Assembly: GCA_965263105.1 (NCBI GenBank)
Contig: CBDHGL010000003.1
Span: forward strand, 3,968,001-4,032,000
Length of the DNA: 64,000 nucleotides
Source: JBCCTX01 sp965263105
Lineage (GTDB): Bacteria > Bacteroidota > Bacteroidia > J057
Reading direction: 5' to 3'
This document shows, one piece after another, positions 8,660 to 18,044 of the stretch (position 1 is the first letter of the stretch; every line of letters starts with the position of its first letter). The position numbers were made by a program, and so were the translations under genes. The notes beneath the pieces were generated by a model, which saw nothing but the letters and a program-made list of their open reading frames with translations, was not told the DNA's origin and searched no databases.

Positions 8660-10369
8660 TTATGTAGGAGCATCTGCTAGCAATTCCTGGGCATTTCTAA
8701 GGGCTGTCTCAGATGGATGTTCTCCACTCATCATCGTAGCTAACTCATGGACCCTGCCTACCATAGAAAGTTGCTTGATAGTAGATCGGGTTTGGTTCCC
8801 TTCAATTTCTTTGATCAGCTTGAAATGTTGGTTCCCTTTGGCAGCTATTTGAGGTAAATGTGTAATGGCAATAATTTGAAAGTCGTGACTAAGTTGGTTC
8901 ATAACCTGACCTACCTTATTAGCAATCTCTCCGCTTATGCCGGTATCGATTTCATCAAATATCAGGACCGGAAACTCAAATTTCTCAGCCAAGATGGTCT
9001 TGATGGCCAGCATTACTCGAGAGAGTTCTCCCCCCGAAGCTATATGTGATAGGGGGCCTGCAGGGGTTCCTGGATTGGTTTGTATTAAGAAAGTAACGCG
9101 ATTGATGCCCCTGGGTTGCAACTTAATCTGTTGATTATCGAGGAACAATTCTCCTACATCATGCTGATTCCGTTCAATTTGGACTTCATAAGTAGCTCTT
9201 TTAAACCCTACTTCGCTTAATAAATGATTAATCCGTTGCTCCAGGGATGCTTTAGCCTGGAGACGATGTTTTTCTATTTCCAGACCCAGGGATGAAAGCT
9301 CTTCCAGCTTCTGGCTATATTCTTCTTTGAGTTGAGCAATGTGCCCTTCCATGCTATCGGCTTCTCCCAATTGGCCAGAGAGTTCCTCGTACTTGGCAAG
9401 TAACTCCTCCCCACTTTGAAGCTTGTATTTCAGTTTGAGAGAATGATATAGGGCCAACCGCTCTTCTACTATGGTCAATCTTTCAGGATTGGATTCAGCT
9501 TGCTCCAATAGGGCTTGTAGGGAAAAAGCTACTTCCTTGAGTGTCTCCTGGGATCCCAGCAGTTGGGAAAAATTATTTTGAAGGTCTTGGCTTACCTCTC
9601 GTATTTTTTCAAGAGCTTGTAAGACCTCTCCTAGCTGATTATATAGGGCATTTTCTTCGTGATATAGGCTGTTGGTAGCCAAAGCCAGATTTTCGCGAAT
9701 GTCTTCTGTACTTTGCAAAAGTTTTATTTCCTCTTCCAATGCCTCTTCCTCTCCCGCTTGGAGTTGTGCCTCCTCCAACTCTTTGACTTGGTGTTGTAGG
9801 AATTCGTATTGCTGTTTTACTTGTTGTTCTTTTGCTTCAAGGGTCTCGATCTTTTGACCCAAATCGCGATAGGCTTGAAGTGCAGTGCCAAATTGATGAG
9901 ATTGGTCTACACAACCTGCATAAATGTCCAACAACTCGACTTGTTGGTCCGTTGATAGCAATAGTTGATTTTCATGTTGGCTATGTAGATCAAGGAGGTT
10001 AAGACCCACTTCTTTGAGAACTTGAAGAGATACAGGGGTATCGTTTATAAAAGCCCTGGATTTTCCATTGGTTCTGATTTCTCTCCGGATGATTAACTCC
10101 GACCCATCCAGGTCAAATTCTTCAAAGGAAGAAAGGATGTTTAAACGTTTGGGGGATAATTGAGAAAAAGTCCCCTCAATTACACATTTATCATCCGAAA
10201 GGAAAATAGAAGAATTATCTACTCTTCTACCTAAAATGAGTCCTAAGGCGCCCACTAGTAAGGACTTTCCCGCACCTGTTTCCCCGGTTAGAATATTAAG
10301 ACCTGGAAGAAACTCTACTTGAGCTTCTTCAAATAAGCCATAATTCCTGATAATTAATTTACTGAGCAT
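8660..10369 (-). CDS. recN: DNA repair protein RecN
   Basis: SMC-like ATPase needed for recombinational double-strand-break repair. 569 residues, normal family length. It shows the N-terminal Walker A (GETGAGKS, about residues 30-37) after LIIRNYGLFEEAQVEF, a long central coiled coil (about 150-370), the ABC signature ASGGELSRVMLAIK and Walker B LIFDEIDTGISG in the C-terminal head. Its ATG overlaps the end of glpD by about 11 bp, so the two are probably cotranscribed although functionally unrelated. Confidence 0.97.
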   Translation of the reverse strand: MLSKLIIRNYGLFEEAQVEFLPGLNILTGETGAGKSLLVGALGLILGRRVDNSSIFLSDDKCVIEGTFSQLSPKRLNILSSFEEFDLDGSELIIRREIRTNGKSRAFINDTPVSLQVLKEVGLNLLDLHSQHENQLLLSTDQQVELLDIYAGCVDQSHQFGTALQAYRDLGQKIETLEAKEQQVKQQYEFLQHQVKELEEAQLQAGEEEALEEEIKLLQSTEDIRENLALATNSLYHEENALYNQLGEVLQALEKIREVSQDLQNNFSQLLGSQETLKEVAFSLQALLEQAESNPERLTIVEERLALYHSLKLKYKLQSGEELLAKYEELSGQLGEADSMEGHIAQLKEEYSQKLEELSSLGLEIEKHRLQAKASLEQRINHLLSEVGFKRATYEVQIERNQHDVGELFLDNQQIKLQPRGINRVTFLIQTNPGTPAGPLSHIASGGELSRVMLAIKTILAEKFEFPVLIFDEIDTGISGEIANKVGQVMNQLSHDFQIIAITHLPQIAAKGNQHFKLIKEIEGNQTRSTIKQLSMVGRVHELATMMSGEHPSETALRNAQELLADAPT

Positions 10370-12062
10370 GGATGTCTATTTTCTGAACATCGGCTTTATC
10401 AGAGGTAGATCCATTAGCGTTTTCAGGTGGAAAGCTACTTGCCTCCTGAATGAATCTTTCCAATTCTCCTTCTATAGCCTTATACTTTTCGTCATTCCAA
10501 TTAAAAAATTGGGAAAAGTATTGCAAGATAGGAGTTTTGTACGTCCTTACACTGCCGATGTCAAAATACAGTCTTCCGGTTCTACGAATGAAGAAGTCTG
10601 TAGGATATTGAACCAACTCATTTTCTAGCCCGAATTTCAATTCTGCCAGTAACAATCGAAGAGCGGGATCCTTCTCTTCCATTTCCTGGTAATATTGGAG
10701 TATAGCAACTACTTGTTTGCCATAATTACTTACCAAGTAGGGGGCATCATGGGAAGATAACCCTAATTCATGTAATTGATCCCTTAAGGCTTGGGTAAAT
10801 GAAAGAACTTCCCCATAATCGGAAAACTCACCCCCACAAAGGGTGATGCGTTGAGTTTTGCTAGAAACTTTGTTTCTCCCCATCTTTTTCAAGGCGGTGT
10901 CAATCACTCTTTTTCCCATTTTTCTATAACCAGTAAGTTTGCCTCCTGCAATGGAAATAAGGCCAGAAGGGGAAATAAATATTTCATCCTTTCTAGATAT
11001 TTCGGAGGCAGACTTCCCTACCTCATGGATAAGTGGTCGCAGGCCAGCCCAACTGGAAACAATAGCTTCCTGCTGGAGATTTACTCCTGGAAACAGGTTA
11101 TTAACAGATTGGAGGAGGTAATTTACATCTTCCTCAGTAGTTCTCGGATGGTGTTTATTGCCAGTATAATCCGTATCGGTTGTACCTATATAAGTGATAT
11201 TACCTCTGGGAATGGCAAATAGCATCCTCCCATCGTGCGCATCAAAATAAATAGACTGTCCTACAGGAAATGCCGAATAGGGAACTACAATATGGACACC
11301 CTTGGTAAGGTGGAGATGTTTACCTGAAAGGGATTGGTTGATCCCACGTAACTCGTCTACCCACGGACCAGCAGAATTAATCACTTGGTGCGCTTTGATT
11401 TCAAAACGTTTCTCAGATAGGTGATCTTGACAAAAAACTCCTTTTACTTGTGGGGTGTTTGCTCCCCCTTCGTATAAAAAGTCTTTGACTTCCAGATAGT
11501 TAAGGGCATGTGCCCCTTTTTGAATGGCTGTTTTTACCAATTCTATGGTGAGACGGGCATCGTCTGTTCGATATTCCGCATAATATCCCCCTCCCTTGAC
11601 AACATTCGGATTTAATAAGGGCTCCTTTTCAAGGGTTTGGCCCTTGTTGAGCATTTTGCGGCGATCTGCCTTTTCTACCCCCGCAAGGATATCATATATT
11701 TTCAGACCAATGGAAGTAAGAAATTTGCCATAGGTCCCATTTTGGATAATGGGCAGCAACATCTTTTCAGGAACCACTAAATGGGGGGCTAGCCGATGTA
11801 CAATCGCTCTTTCACTTCCAGTTTCTCGTACCAGCGAAATCTCAAATTGCTTTAAATACCGGAGTCCTCCATGGATCAACTTCGTTGAACGACTGCTGGT
11901 CCCAGATGCGAAATCATGTTTCTCAACTAAGGCTGTCTTAAGCCCCCGAGTAATGGCGTCAAGGGCTATACCACAACCAGTAACCCCTCCCCCAATTACC
12001 AGAACATCATACGTTTCATTGGCTAATTGAGAGAGTGTATTTTCACGCGATGTGACAGACAT
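10359..12062 (-). CDS. glpD: aerobic glycerol-3-phosphate dehydrogenase (FAD)
   Basis: Oxidises sn-glycerol-3-phosphate to dihydroxyacetone phosphate at the inner membrane, passing electrons to quinone. 567 residues. The N-terminal FAD-binding motif is VLVIGGGVTGCGIALDA (about residues 19-35), followed by the family-specific SGTSSRSTKLIHGGLRYL. ITYIGTTDTDYTG and SIAGGKLTGYRKMG are further GlpD signatures, and the C-terminal ~120 residues form the cap domain. No glpF or glpK is adjacent. Confidence 0.96.
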   Translation of the reverse strand: MSVTSRENTLSQLANETYDVLVIGGGVTGCGIALDAITRGLKTALVEKHDFASGTSSRSTKLIHGGLRYLKQFEISLVRETGSERAIVHRLAPHLVVPEKMLLPIIQNGTYGKFLTSIGLKIYDILAGVEKADRRKMLNKGQTLEKEPLLNPNVVKGGGYYAEYRTDDARLTIELVKTAIQKGAHALNYLEVKDFLYEGGANTPQVKGVFCQDHLSEKRFEIKAHQVINSAGPWVDELRGINQSLSGKHLHLTKGVHIVVPYSAFPVGQSIYFDAHDGRMLFAIPRGNITYIGTTDTDYTGNKHHPRTTEEDVNYLLQSVNNLFPGVNLQQEAIVSSWAGLRPLIHEVGKSASEISRKDEIFISPSGLISIAGGKLTGYRKMGKRVIDTALKKMGRNKVSSKTQRITLCGGEFSDYGEVLSFTQALRDQLHELGLSSHDAPYLVSNYGKQVVAILQYYQEMEEKDPALRLLLAELKFGLENELVQYPTDFFIRRTGRLYFDIGSVRTYKTPILQYFSQFFNWNDEKYKAIEGELERFIQEASSFPPENANGSTSDKADVQKIDIHAQ

Positions 12063-12093
12063 AAAACCTGGTTAATATGAAATATTCTCTAAC

Positions 12094-12513
12094 CTAACGG
12101 AACATGGCTTTGATAGAACCCCAGGTTCTTTGGATAGAGGTAGGATTATGGATGAGGTCTACAAAGGCTTTTTCGACTTTATCCTCTCCAATGATATGCA
12201 ATTCATAACTCAATTTTTTAGGAGGAGTCTTAAAGACATTGTCATCCAAAAACTGGTATTTCAGCCCACCATCAGGATCGATAGTAGAAACATGGGCTAG
12301 GATAGACTCATCATCTACCTTTCTATAAAGCTGAAATTCCTTGATAAAACTCTCAGATTGGACCTCCCATTCCAATACAATATCGGAACCGTTGGCATCG
12401 ATGGTGAAATAATTGAGAAATACCTGCTGGCTGTAGCCATAGGCAACAAAAGCGAAGAAGAAGGAGAGTAAAAGAATGGCACGAGGCCTAAATAGTGAAT
12501 GATGCATACACAT
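12094..12513 (-). CDS. small secreted beta-sandwich protein (FN3-like)
   Basis: A 139-residue protein with an N-terminal hydrophobic signal peptide ending near residue 29 (YGYSQ). The mature domain begins VFLNYFTIDANGSDIVLEWE and continues EFQLYRKVDDES, the usual strand pattern of fibronectin-III-like modules found in Bacteroidota secreted proteins. There is no sorting domain or lipobox, so periplasmic location is most likely. The function is unknown. Confidence 0.65.
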   Translation of the reverse strand: MCMHHSLFRPRAILLLSFFFAFVAYGYSQQVFLNYFTIDANGSDIVLEWEVQSESFIKEFQLYRKVDDESILAHVSTIDPDGGLKYQFLDDNVFKTPPKKLSYELHIIGEDKVEKAFVDLIHNPTSIQRTWGSIKAMFR

Positions 12514-12643
12514 TCCCGCTAGGAAATACCTAATACAATGAGTTCAAATCTAAAGATATTATTTCCTTTTTAATAACGACAATCTCATTAATTCATTAAA
12601 AATAATTAAAATTAATATGTAGGTAATGTTGTTAATAATACCA

Positions 12644-12674
12644 TTGGAAACTATTTAAATAATCTCTATATTTG
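12644..12674 (+). promoter_or_regulatory. Bacteroidota-type promoter of rpmE2
   Basis: TTG at 12644-12646 (-33) and TATATTTG at 12667-12674 (-7, matching TAnnTTTG exactly) separated by 20 nt. Expected start of transcription near 12681 leaves a short leader before the ATG at 12695 and rules out an in-frame start at 12674, which would lie inside the -7 element. Confidence 0.75.
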
Positions 12675-12694
12675 TGGTCCAAAAAAAAGACCTG

Positions 12695-13027
12695 ATGAAA
12701 AAAGATATTCATCCTGAATACAGAGATGTAATTTTCAAGGACATTTCTACGGATTGGGCCTTCAAATCCAAATCCACTATCAAGACTAAGGATACGATTA
12801 CCTGGGAGGATGGAAATGAATATCCCCTGGTAAAGCTTGAGGTTTCTAGTAATTCTCATCCCTTCTTTACAGGAAAGCAGAAATTGTTGGATACTGCCGG
12901 CCGTGTAGACAAGTTCTATAGCAAGTATGGCAATAAGCTTAAAAACAAAAAAGCTGAACCCGCTAAGGCTAAAGAAGAACCCGCTAAAGAAGAATCGGCT
13001 GAAAAGAAAGAAGAAAAGGATTCTTGA
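12695..13027 (+). CDS. rpmE2: 50S ribosomal protein L31 type B with long charged tail
   Basis: 110 residues from the ATG at 12695, beginning MKKDIHPEYRDVIF as in other L31 proteins. The zinc-binding cysteines of type A L31 are absent, so this is the zinc-independent form (rpmE2). The core ends near residue 86 (VDKFYSKYGNKLK), after which comes a tail of about 25 residues made almost only of Lys, Glu, Ala, Pro and Ser. The promoter at 12644 and terminator at 13068 define a single-gene transcript. Confidence 0.95.
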   Translation: MKKDIHPEYRDVIFKDISTDWAFKSKSTIKTKDTITWEDGNEYPLVKLEVSSNSHPFFTGKQKLLDTAGRVDKFYSKYGNKLKNKKAEPAKAKEEPAKEESAEKKEEKDS

Positions 13028-13067
13028 TTTACTAATCAGATACGAATTTCATTATTGAATTGAATAG

Positions 13068-13097
13068 GAGTAGCTTCACAGAGCTACTCTTTTTTTA
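13068..13097 (+). terminator. intrinsic terminator after rpmE2
   Basis: Perfect 8-bp stem GAGTAGCT / AGCTACTC (13068-13075 and 13082-13089), loop of six, followed by eight T residues. It sits about 40 bp after the L31 stop codon and 13 bp before the next gene's ATG. Confidence 0.9.
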
Positions 13098-13109
13098 TTA
13101 AGATTACTC

Positions 13110-14339
13110 ATGTCATACCTGTTGTTTGAAGATGATGCCTACCTGGATTTATTGCCTCTTACCTTTACACGACCTATCTACCAATTGCGCGTCGGTATAT
13201 ATACTTTCCTAGAAAGATGGATACATTTTTTGGGACCAAATACCTCAGTGAAAGGTATAAGCTATGCCTCCTCATTCGGCTATTCTCTTGTAGGCAAAGA
13301 TAGGGAAGGAGGGATCTGGATAAATGCAAGGTTTTTGCCCAACGAAGAGTTCTTAAAACTTATAGAATCCTTGGAGGAGGGAGATTGTTATGTAAATGCC
13401 TTTGAGGAGGTCCTTTGTTTTAGGCCCAAAAAACACCAAAAAAGAAGCTCAAATGTTCGTTCCATTACCCGGAAGGAATTAGAACAATTGGGGATGAAAA
13501 TCCAGAAAGTGGACTTGGAATTTGTGTCAATAGCCACCCTAACAGATCTGTTTACCCGAATTTCTGACTTTTTAAAATGGGACTTCCAATTTCATCGCAA
13601 GAGATTTCCCTCCCAAGAGATCTCCGACCCCCACACCTGTGTTTACTATAAGGATAATATATGGATCGGAGAAGGAGCCAAAATAGAGGCAGCGATACTC
13701 CATGCGGAATCTGGACCTATTTACATTGGCCCTGGGGTTTCAATTCAACCAGGAGCCATAATTATGGGAGGACATTGTATTGGGGAAGGGTCAGTCGTAG
13801 CCGCAGGTGCCAAGCTTCGGGCGAATAGTTCCTTTGGGAAGTACACCAAGTTGGGAGGGGAAATCAAGAACTCCCTTGTGGGTTCCTACTCCAATAAGGG
13901 CCATGAAGGGTATATGGGAAATACAGTCTTAGGAATAGGATGTAACTGGGGGGCTGCTACAGATTCCTCTAATATGAAGAATACTTTCAGTGAGGTGAAG
14001 CAGTGGAGCTATAGAGAGAGAAAGATGAAGGCTTCAGGCCAGTCATTTTGTGGTACCGTTATGGGCGATTTTTCACGTACGGGTATTCACACCATGTTAA
14101 ATACCGGTACTGTAGTGGGAGTATCTTCGAACATATTTGGAGCGGGCTTTCTGCCTAAGTTTATTCCTTCTTATTCCTGGGGAGGAGAGGCAGGGAGTTT
14201 CAGTACCTATAGACTTCCAAAAGCGATAAATGGGGCCATAAGTCATCTGGGACTAAAGGGGATATCTTTATCTGAGCAGGAGAAACGTGTGTTGAGTTTC
14301 GTTTTTGAGGAAACGGCCTCTTTTCGATATTGGGAATAG
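13110..14339 (+). CDS. GlmU-like putative sugar nucleotidyltransferase with left-handed beta-helix
   Basis: A 409-residue Bacteroidota GlmU-like protein. The N-terminal part begins YLLFEDDAYLDLLPLTFTRP and LRVGIYTFLERW, a divergent nucleotidyltransferase-type region without the usual GxGTRM loop. From about residue 180 hexapeptide repeats (IYIGPGVSIQPGAIIMG, IGEGSVVAAGAKL) form a left-handed beta-helix with GNTVLGIGCNWGAAT and FSRTGIHTMLNTGTVVG. By homology it may transfer or bind acylated or nucleotide sugars. It is upstream of tpiA but that gene has its own promoter. Confidence 0.85.
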   Translation: MSYLLFEDDAYLDLLPLTFTRPIYQLRVGIYTFLERWIHFLGPNTSVKGISYASSFGYSLVGKDREGGIWINARFLPNEEFLKLIESLEEGDCYVNAFEEVLCFRPKKHQKRSSNVRSITRKELEQLGMKIQKVDLEFVSIATLTDLFTRISDFLKWDFQFHRKRFPSQEISDPHTCVYYKDNIWIGEGAKIEAAILHAESGPIYIGPGVSIQPGAIIMGGHCIGEGSVVAAGAKLRANSSFGKYTKLGGEIKNSLVGSYSNKGHEGYMGNTVLGIGCNWGAATDSSNMKNTFSEVKQWSYRERKMKASGQSFCGTVMGDFSRTGIHTMLNTGTVVGVSSNIFGAGFLPKFIPSYSWGGEAGSFSTYRLPKAINGAISHLGLKGISLSEQEKRVLSFVFEETASFRYWE

Positions 14340-14383
14340 GGGAATTTATGCTGTTAAGTTTGGATGAATTCGGCACGTATTGT

Positions 14384-14413
14384 TTTGCATTTTCAAAAAT
14401 AGTCCTATTTTCG
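14384..14413 (+). promoter_or_regulatory. probable promoter of tpiA
   Basis: TTTG at 14384-14387 and TATTTTCG at 14406-14413 (one mismatch to TAnnTTTG), 18 nt apart. The predicted start near 14420 gives a leader of about 30 nt before the tpiA ATG. Confidence 0.55.
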
Positions 14414-14448
14414 GCCCCGTTATCCCAAAAACTAAAATAATAGAGATC

Positions 14449-15210
14449 ATGCGCACCCAAATTGCTGCTGGAAATTGGAAAATGAATTTGAGTTTTGATC
14501 AAGGGAAAGAACTTGTTCAAACGATACTTCAGGGAATAAATTCAGTTGATTTAACAGGGAAAAAGGTCATTTTTTCTCCCCCCTATCCCTACTTGGCCTC
14601 CTTGGTCCAAATGACTTCTGGCCAGGATTCAGTTCTTATTGCCGCTCAAAATGTTCATCAAGAAGAGAAAGGAGCTTATACAGGAGAGATTTCCGCGAGT
14701 ATGCTCGCTTCCTTAGGGGTGGATGCTTGTCTAGTAGGGCATTCAGAACGGAGGGAATATTTTCAGGAGGACAATGATTTGTTAGCCATTAAGGTAAACC
14801 GGCTTCTCGACGCAGGTATTACGCCCATATATTGCTTGGGGGAGAAATTGGCAGAAAGAGAAGGGGGAGAAACTTTGCAGGTGATTGAAAAGCAGATGAA
14901 CGAAGGGGTGTTTGGATTAGAGGCTTCGGCTTTTTCTCAACTGATTGTTGCCTACGAACCCGTCTGGGCTATTGGGACTGGGAAGACTGCCTCCCCAGAA
15001 CAAGCACAAGAGGTACACCAGTTTATTCGTCAGCTCATTGCCACAGCCTATTCCTCTAAGGTAGCAGAAGAATGTACTATTTTATATGGGGGAAGCGTAA
15101 AACCTGCTAATGCAGAAGGTCTCTTCTCTCAAGCTGATATTGATGGGGGATTAGTAGGGGGGGCTAGCCTGAAAGGCCCAGATTTCGTTGAAATCATTAA
15201 GGCTTTGTAA
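14449..15210 (+). CDS. tpiA: triosephosphate isomerase
   Basis: Interconverts dihydroxyacetone phosphate and glyceraldehyde 3-phosphate in glycolysis. 253 residues from the ATG at 14449, which gives the family start MRTQIAAGNWKMN with the catalytic Lys. Catalytic His is in VGHSERREYF and catalytic Glu in AYEPVWAIGTGKTA, which also carries loop 6; the phosphate-binding YGGSVKPAN is near the C-terminus. An in-frame codon upstream would lie in the promoter. Confidence 0.97.
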   Translation: MRTQIAAGNWKMNLSFDQGKELVQTILQGINSVDLTGKKVIFSPPYPYLASLVQMTSGQDSVLIAAQNVHQEEKGAYTGEISASMLASLGVDACLVGHSERREYFQEDNDLLAIKVNRLLDAGITPIYCLGEKLAEREGGETLQVIEKQMNEGVFGLEASAFSQLIVAYEPVWAIGTGKTASPEQAQEVHQFIRQLIATAYSSKVAEECTILYGGSVKPANAEGLFSQADIDGGLVGGASLKGPDFVEIIKAL

Positions 15211-15217
15211 GGAGAAA

Positions 15218-15706
15218 TCAGTCCATTTTTAGAAGCCCGGTATCTTTGACCATGTAATAGGCAGACTGCGCAATCATTTCCCCCTTTTGTGTGGGAAGGG
15301 TTAGTTTGCGTTCCAGGATTCCTTTTCCAGAATTAAATACAATTTTGAAGGAAGTACGGCTTTCCCCAGGAATAGCTGGATGATAGCTGATATATTCAAT
15401 TTGTTTTTTGGGAATAAGAGGAGCAAAAGATACTTTCCGATTCATCCAAAGAAGTCGAAGGGAAAACAAAGCAGCGATACCGAAAAACAAGGCGAGAAAA
15501 TAGTTTTGTATGGACACAAATAGGAGTAGGGATGCCAGGAAGGCTATAGCCAAAAGTAAATAGAAAATAGCAACACGCTGTATGCCCCTTTTGAAAAAAA
15601 AGTGGGAAAAATAGGATGATAATCCCTTTCCTTTGATTTGAATGGAATCCTGGTAAATGTGACAGCTCCCTCTTTTAAGTGGGAATGATTTGGCATTTGC
15701 CTCCAT
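15218..15706 (-). CDS. membrane protein with PH-like domain, unknown function
   Basis: A 162-residue protein with two hydrophobic helices at about residues 43-85 (VAIFYLLLAIAFLASLLLF and NYFLALFFGIAALFSLRLL). They are flanked by a basic N-terminal beta-like stretch and a C-terminal part with alternating strands (PKKQIEYISYHPAIPGES, FKIVFNSGKGILERKLTL) and a final helix. The layout resembles the protein at 557-1051 although the sequences look unrelated. It converges with tpiA. Confidence 0.6.
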   Translation of the reverse strand: MEANAKSFPLKRGSCHIYQDSIQIKGKGLSSYFSHFFFKRGIQRVAIFYLLLAIAFLASLLLFVSIQNYFLALFFGIAALFSLRLLWMNRKVSFAPLIPKKQIEYISYHPAIPGESRTSFKIVFNSGKGILERKLTLPTQKGEMIAQSAYYMVKDTGLLKMD

Positions 15707-15731
15707 GATACAGGCAAAAATACAAGATAAT

Positions 15732-16316
15732 TTATAACCCTAGTTGGATGAAGGCTGATTTTTTTTTAGCCAAGGCTGTGTAAGCCTCTACAAGATCCTG
15801 GGACCGAAAAACTTTACTTTTTATTAAGTATTTATCTCGAGCTAATTTCCATCCCAAGAGGTCTTCAGGAAAGGCTTCCTGCAATCCATAGTCCCATCGT
15901 TTTTCAATATACAGTTTGTCAGATTCTAGGGGATAAAATTCGCCAAAGAAGGTTTGATCTTCTATTTCTGTCCAATCCTCGTCGAGTTTCTCCTCTTTGA
16001 GGCTGGGGTCCCCATACAGGTCAGTCCAAATGTAGTAGTTTGCACGAGCGGTGTTTATAAGTCCCCCTTCTATGACCTGGATAAGGGTATCAGAAACCAC
16101 TTCTCCTAGCTCGTTTTTTATGACTAAGGTATGGGTTCCTTTCTCTAAGGTAATGGATTTATATTCGTGAGGAGCCATCATGTAGGACTGATTCCCTACA
16201 ATTACCTCGTAAGGCTGACCTCCTGCATTATCCAAATCTACATTTCCAGTCCCGCATGTACTGAATAACGTGCTAAGAGAAATGAGGGACAAGTATAAAA
16301 GAATACTGGATTTCAT
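15732..16316 (-). CDS. probable lipoprotein, unknown function
   Basis: A 194-residue protein with a signal peptide ending LFSTCGTG; the Cys at about residue 21 could be lipidated although Thr at -1 is unusual for a lipobox. The mature part contains a short PEGA-like beta segment (PYEVIVGNQSYMMAPHEYKSITL, about 36-58; here described by its ends only as PYEV...SITL) followed by a charged region with several Trp. It lies 25 bp from the preceding same-strand gene. Confidence 0.6.
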   Translation of the reverse strand: MKSSILLYLSLISLSTLFSTCGTGNVDLDNAGGQPYEVIVGNQSYMMAPHEYKSITLEKGTHTLVIKNELGEVVSDTLIQVIEGGLINTARANYYIWTDLYGDPSLKEEKLDEDWTEIEDQTFFGEFYPLESDKLYIEKRWDYGLQEAFPEDLLGWKLARDKYLIKSKVFRSQDLVEAYTALAKKKSAFIQLGL

Positions 16317-16558
16317 AAAAGCATAGTTGAAACCTACACATTAACTACCGCAACGATCTTAACAGAAAAAGGATACAAAAATTTGTAATTTTTTGAGCTA
16401 CTTGCGGATTACTGTGCTAATCAAAGTATTTTACTCGCACCAATGACAAATATATGGAGTTTTTAGTTAAAGCAATAGGATTTTAATGAAAAAAATTATT
16501 CGATACACAATATATATAATTTTCAATTTTAAGTAGTTTAAATATTTGAAGTAATCAA

Positions 16559-18037
16559 GTGTCAAGATTGAAAACAATTCTAATAGGTTCAGGCGTTGGA
16601 GGTCTGGCTACTGCTATTCGGTTACGTGCTCAGGGGCACATAGTAGAGGTTTTTGAGGCAAATTCATACGTTGGAGGAAAACTGGCTGAGTGTAAGTTAG
16701 ATTCCTTTCGATTTGATATGGGCCCTTCGCTATTTACCCTACCCGAAGAGCTTGATAAGCTGTTTGTCGATGCAGGCAAGAATCCTAGAGATTATTTTTC
16801 TTACAGGAAATTAGATATTTTGTGCAAGTATTTTTTTGAAGATGGTACGGTTATTCGAGCATTTTCTTCCCCCTCTTTATTTGTTGAGGAACTTGCTCAA
16901 AATACCCATGAAGCCCCGCAGAATATCGAGAATTTTCTCCGCCATGTCGCTGAACTCTATGGCCTTACTTCCCATGTATTTCTTGAGCGTTCCTTACATC
17001 AATTGGGAACTTATCTCAGGAAAGATACCCTGAAGTCTGCCCTACAGCTCTATAAATTAAAACCCTTTTCTTCCATGCATCGGGCAAATGCAAATTTTTT
17101 TTCTGATCCTCGGGTGGTTCAACTTTTTGACAGATATGCTACATACAATGGCTCTGATCCCTACCAGGCTCCCGCAACTCTGAATGTTATTTCCCACCTG
17201 GAGCACAACCTAGGTGCCTATTTCCCTGATGGAGGTATGCATACTATTGTAAAAGCCTTGTTCCGGTTAGCTGAGGACTTAGGGGTGGTTTTTCATTTGA
17301 ATAGCCCCGTTCAATCTATTGAGATTAGAAATAAACGCGTCCAGGGAATCAAATCTCAGAATCATCAAGTAGAAGCTCCTCTTGTAGTGAGTAATATGGA
17401 TGTGGTTCCCACTTATAGGAGTCTCCTTAAGAAGGAAAAGGCCCCTCAAAGAATCCTGGGACAAGCTCGTTCCAGTTCTGCTATCATTTTTCTTTGGGGG
17501 ATGGACTACTCCTTTCCAGATTGGGAGCTACACAACATATTTTTTAGTGGGGGATATAAACAGGAATTTAAGCAAATATGGAAGCAGCAAACCGTCCCAG
17601 ACGACCCTACAGTATATACCTATGTCAGTTCAAAAATGAATCCAGGGGATGCACCCATTGGTAAGTCCAATGTATTTTGTATGTTAAATGTTCCTCCCAA
17701 TACAGGGCAAGATTGGGACCATCTTATCGCCCGGGTGAGAAAGGTTATTCTCGCAAAATTATCGAGAGTTTGTGGCAAGGACCTAGAACCCTTAATCGAA
17801 CAGGAACGGGTACTAGACCCCAGGAGTATAGAGCAAAGGACTTCCTCTTATCAGGGAGCCCTATACGGCAATAGTTCCAATAATCCAATGGCAGCCTTTC
17901 TCCGCCATCCCAATTTTTCCCAGCGCTTAAAGGGGCTGTATTTTGCAGGAGGTAGTGTACATCCTGGAGGTGGTATTCCCCTGTGTCTGCTTTCTGCGAA
18001 AATTGTAGGAGACCTTATTGCTAAGCGGCCTAAATGA
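16559..18037 (+). CDS. crtD: carotenoid desaturase, CrtI/CrtD family
   Basis: FAD-dependent phytoene-desaturase-family enzyme of 492 residues, starting at a GTG codon. It has the N-terminal dinucleotide motif (IGSGVGGLATAIRLRAQGH, about residues 8-26) followed by EANSYVGGKL, and the CrtI C-terminal signature GLYFAGGSVHPGGGIPL with LSAKIVGDLI. The best subgroup guess is CrtD, the 1-hydroxycarotenoid 3,4-desaturase, because a CruF-type hydratase lies in the same window and Bacteroidota such as saproxanthin producers use this pair. The phytoene desaturase CrtI cannot be excluded. An acyltransferase gene starts 7 bp downstream. Confidence 0.85.
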   Translation: MSRLKTILIGSGVGGLATAIRLRAQGHIVEVFEANSYVGGKLAECKLDSFRFDMGPSLFTLPEELDKLFVDAGKNPRDYFSYRKLDILCKYFFEDGTVIRAFSSPSLFVEELAQNTHEAPQNIENFLRHVAELYGLTSHVFLERSLHQLGTYLRKDTLKSALQLYKLKPFSSMHRANANFFSDPRVVQLFDRYATYNGSDPYQAPATLNVISHLEHNLGAYFPDGGMHTIVKALFRLAEDLGVVFHLNSPVQSIEIRNKRVQGIKSQNHQVEAPLVVSNMDVVPTYRSLLKKEKAPQRILGQARSSSAIIFLWGMDYSFPDWELHNIFFSGGYKQEFKQIWKQQTVPDDPTVYTYVSSKMNPGDAPIGKSNVFCMLNVPPNTGQDWDHLIARVRKVILAKLSRVCGKDLEPLIEQERVLDPRSIEQRTSSYQGALYGNSSNNPMAAFLRHPNFSQRLKGLYFAGGSVHPGGGIPLCLLSAKIVGDLIAKRPK

Positions 18038-18044
18038 GAAGACT

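Noticed and set aside
12632..12859. Minus-strand open frame over the L31 gene start
   Set aside because: It overlaps the L31 gene and its promoter in antisense, with no coding features.
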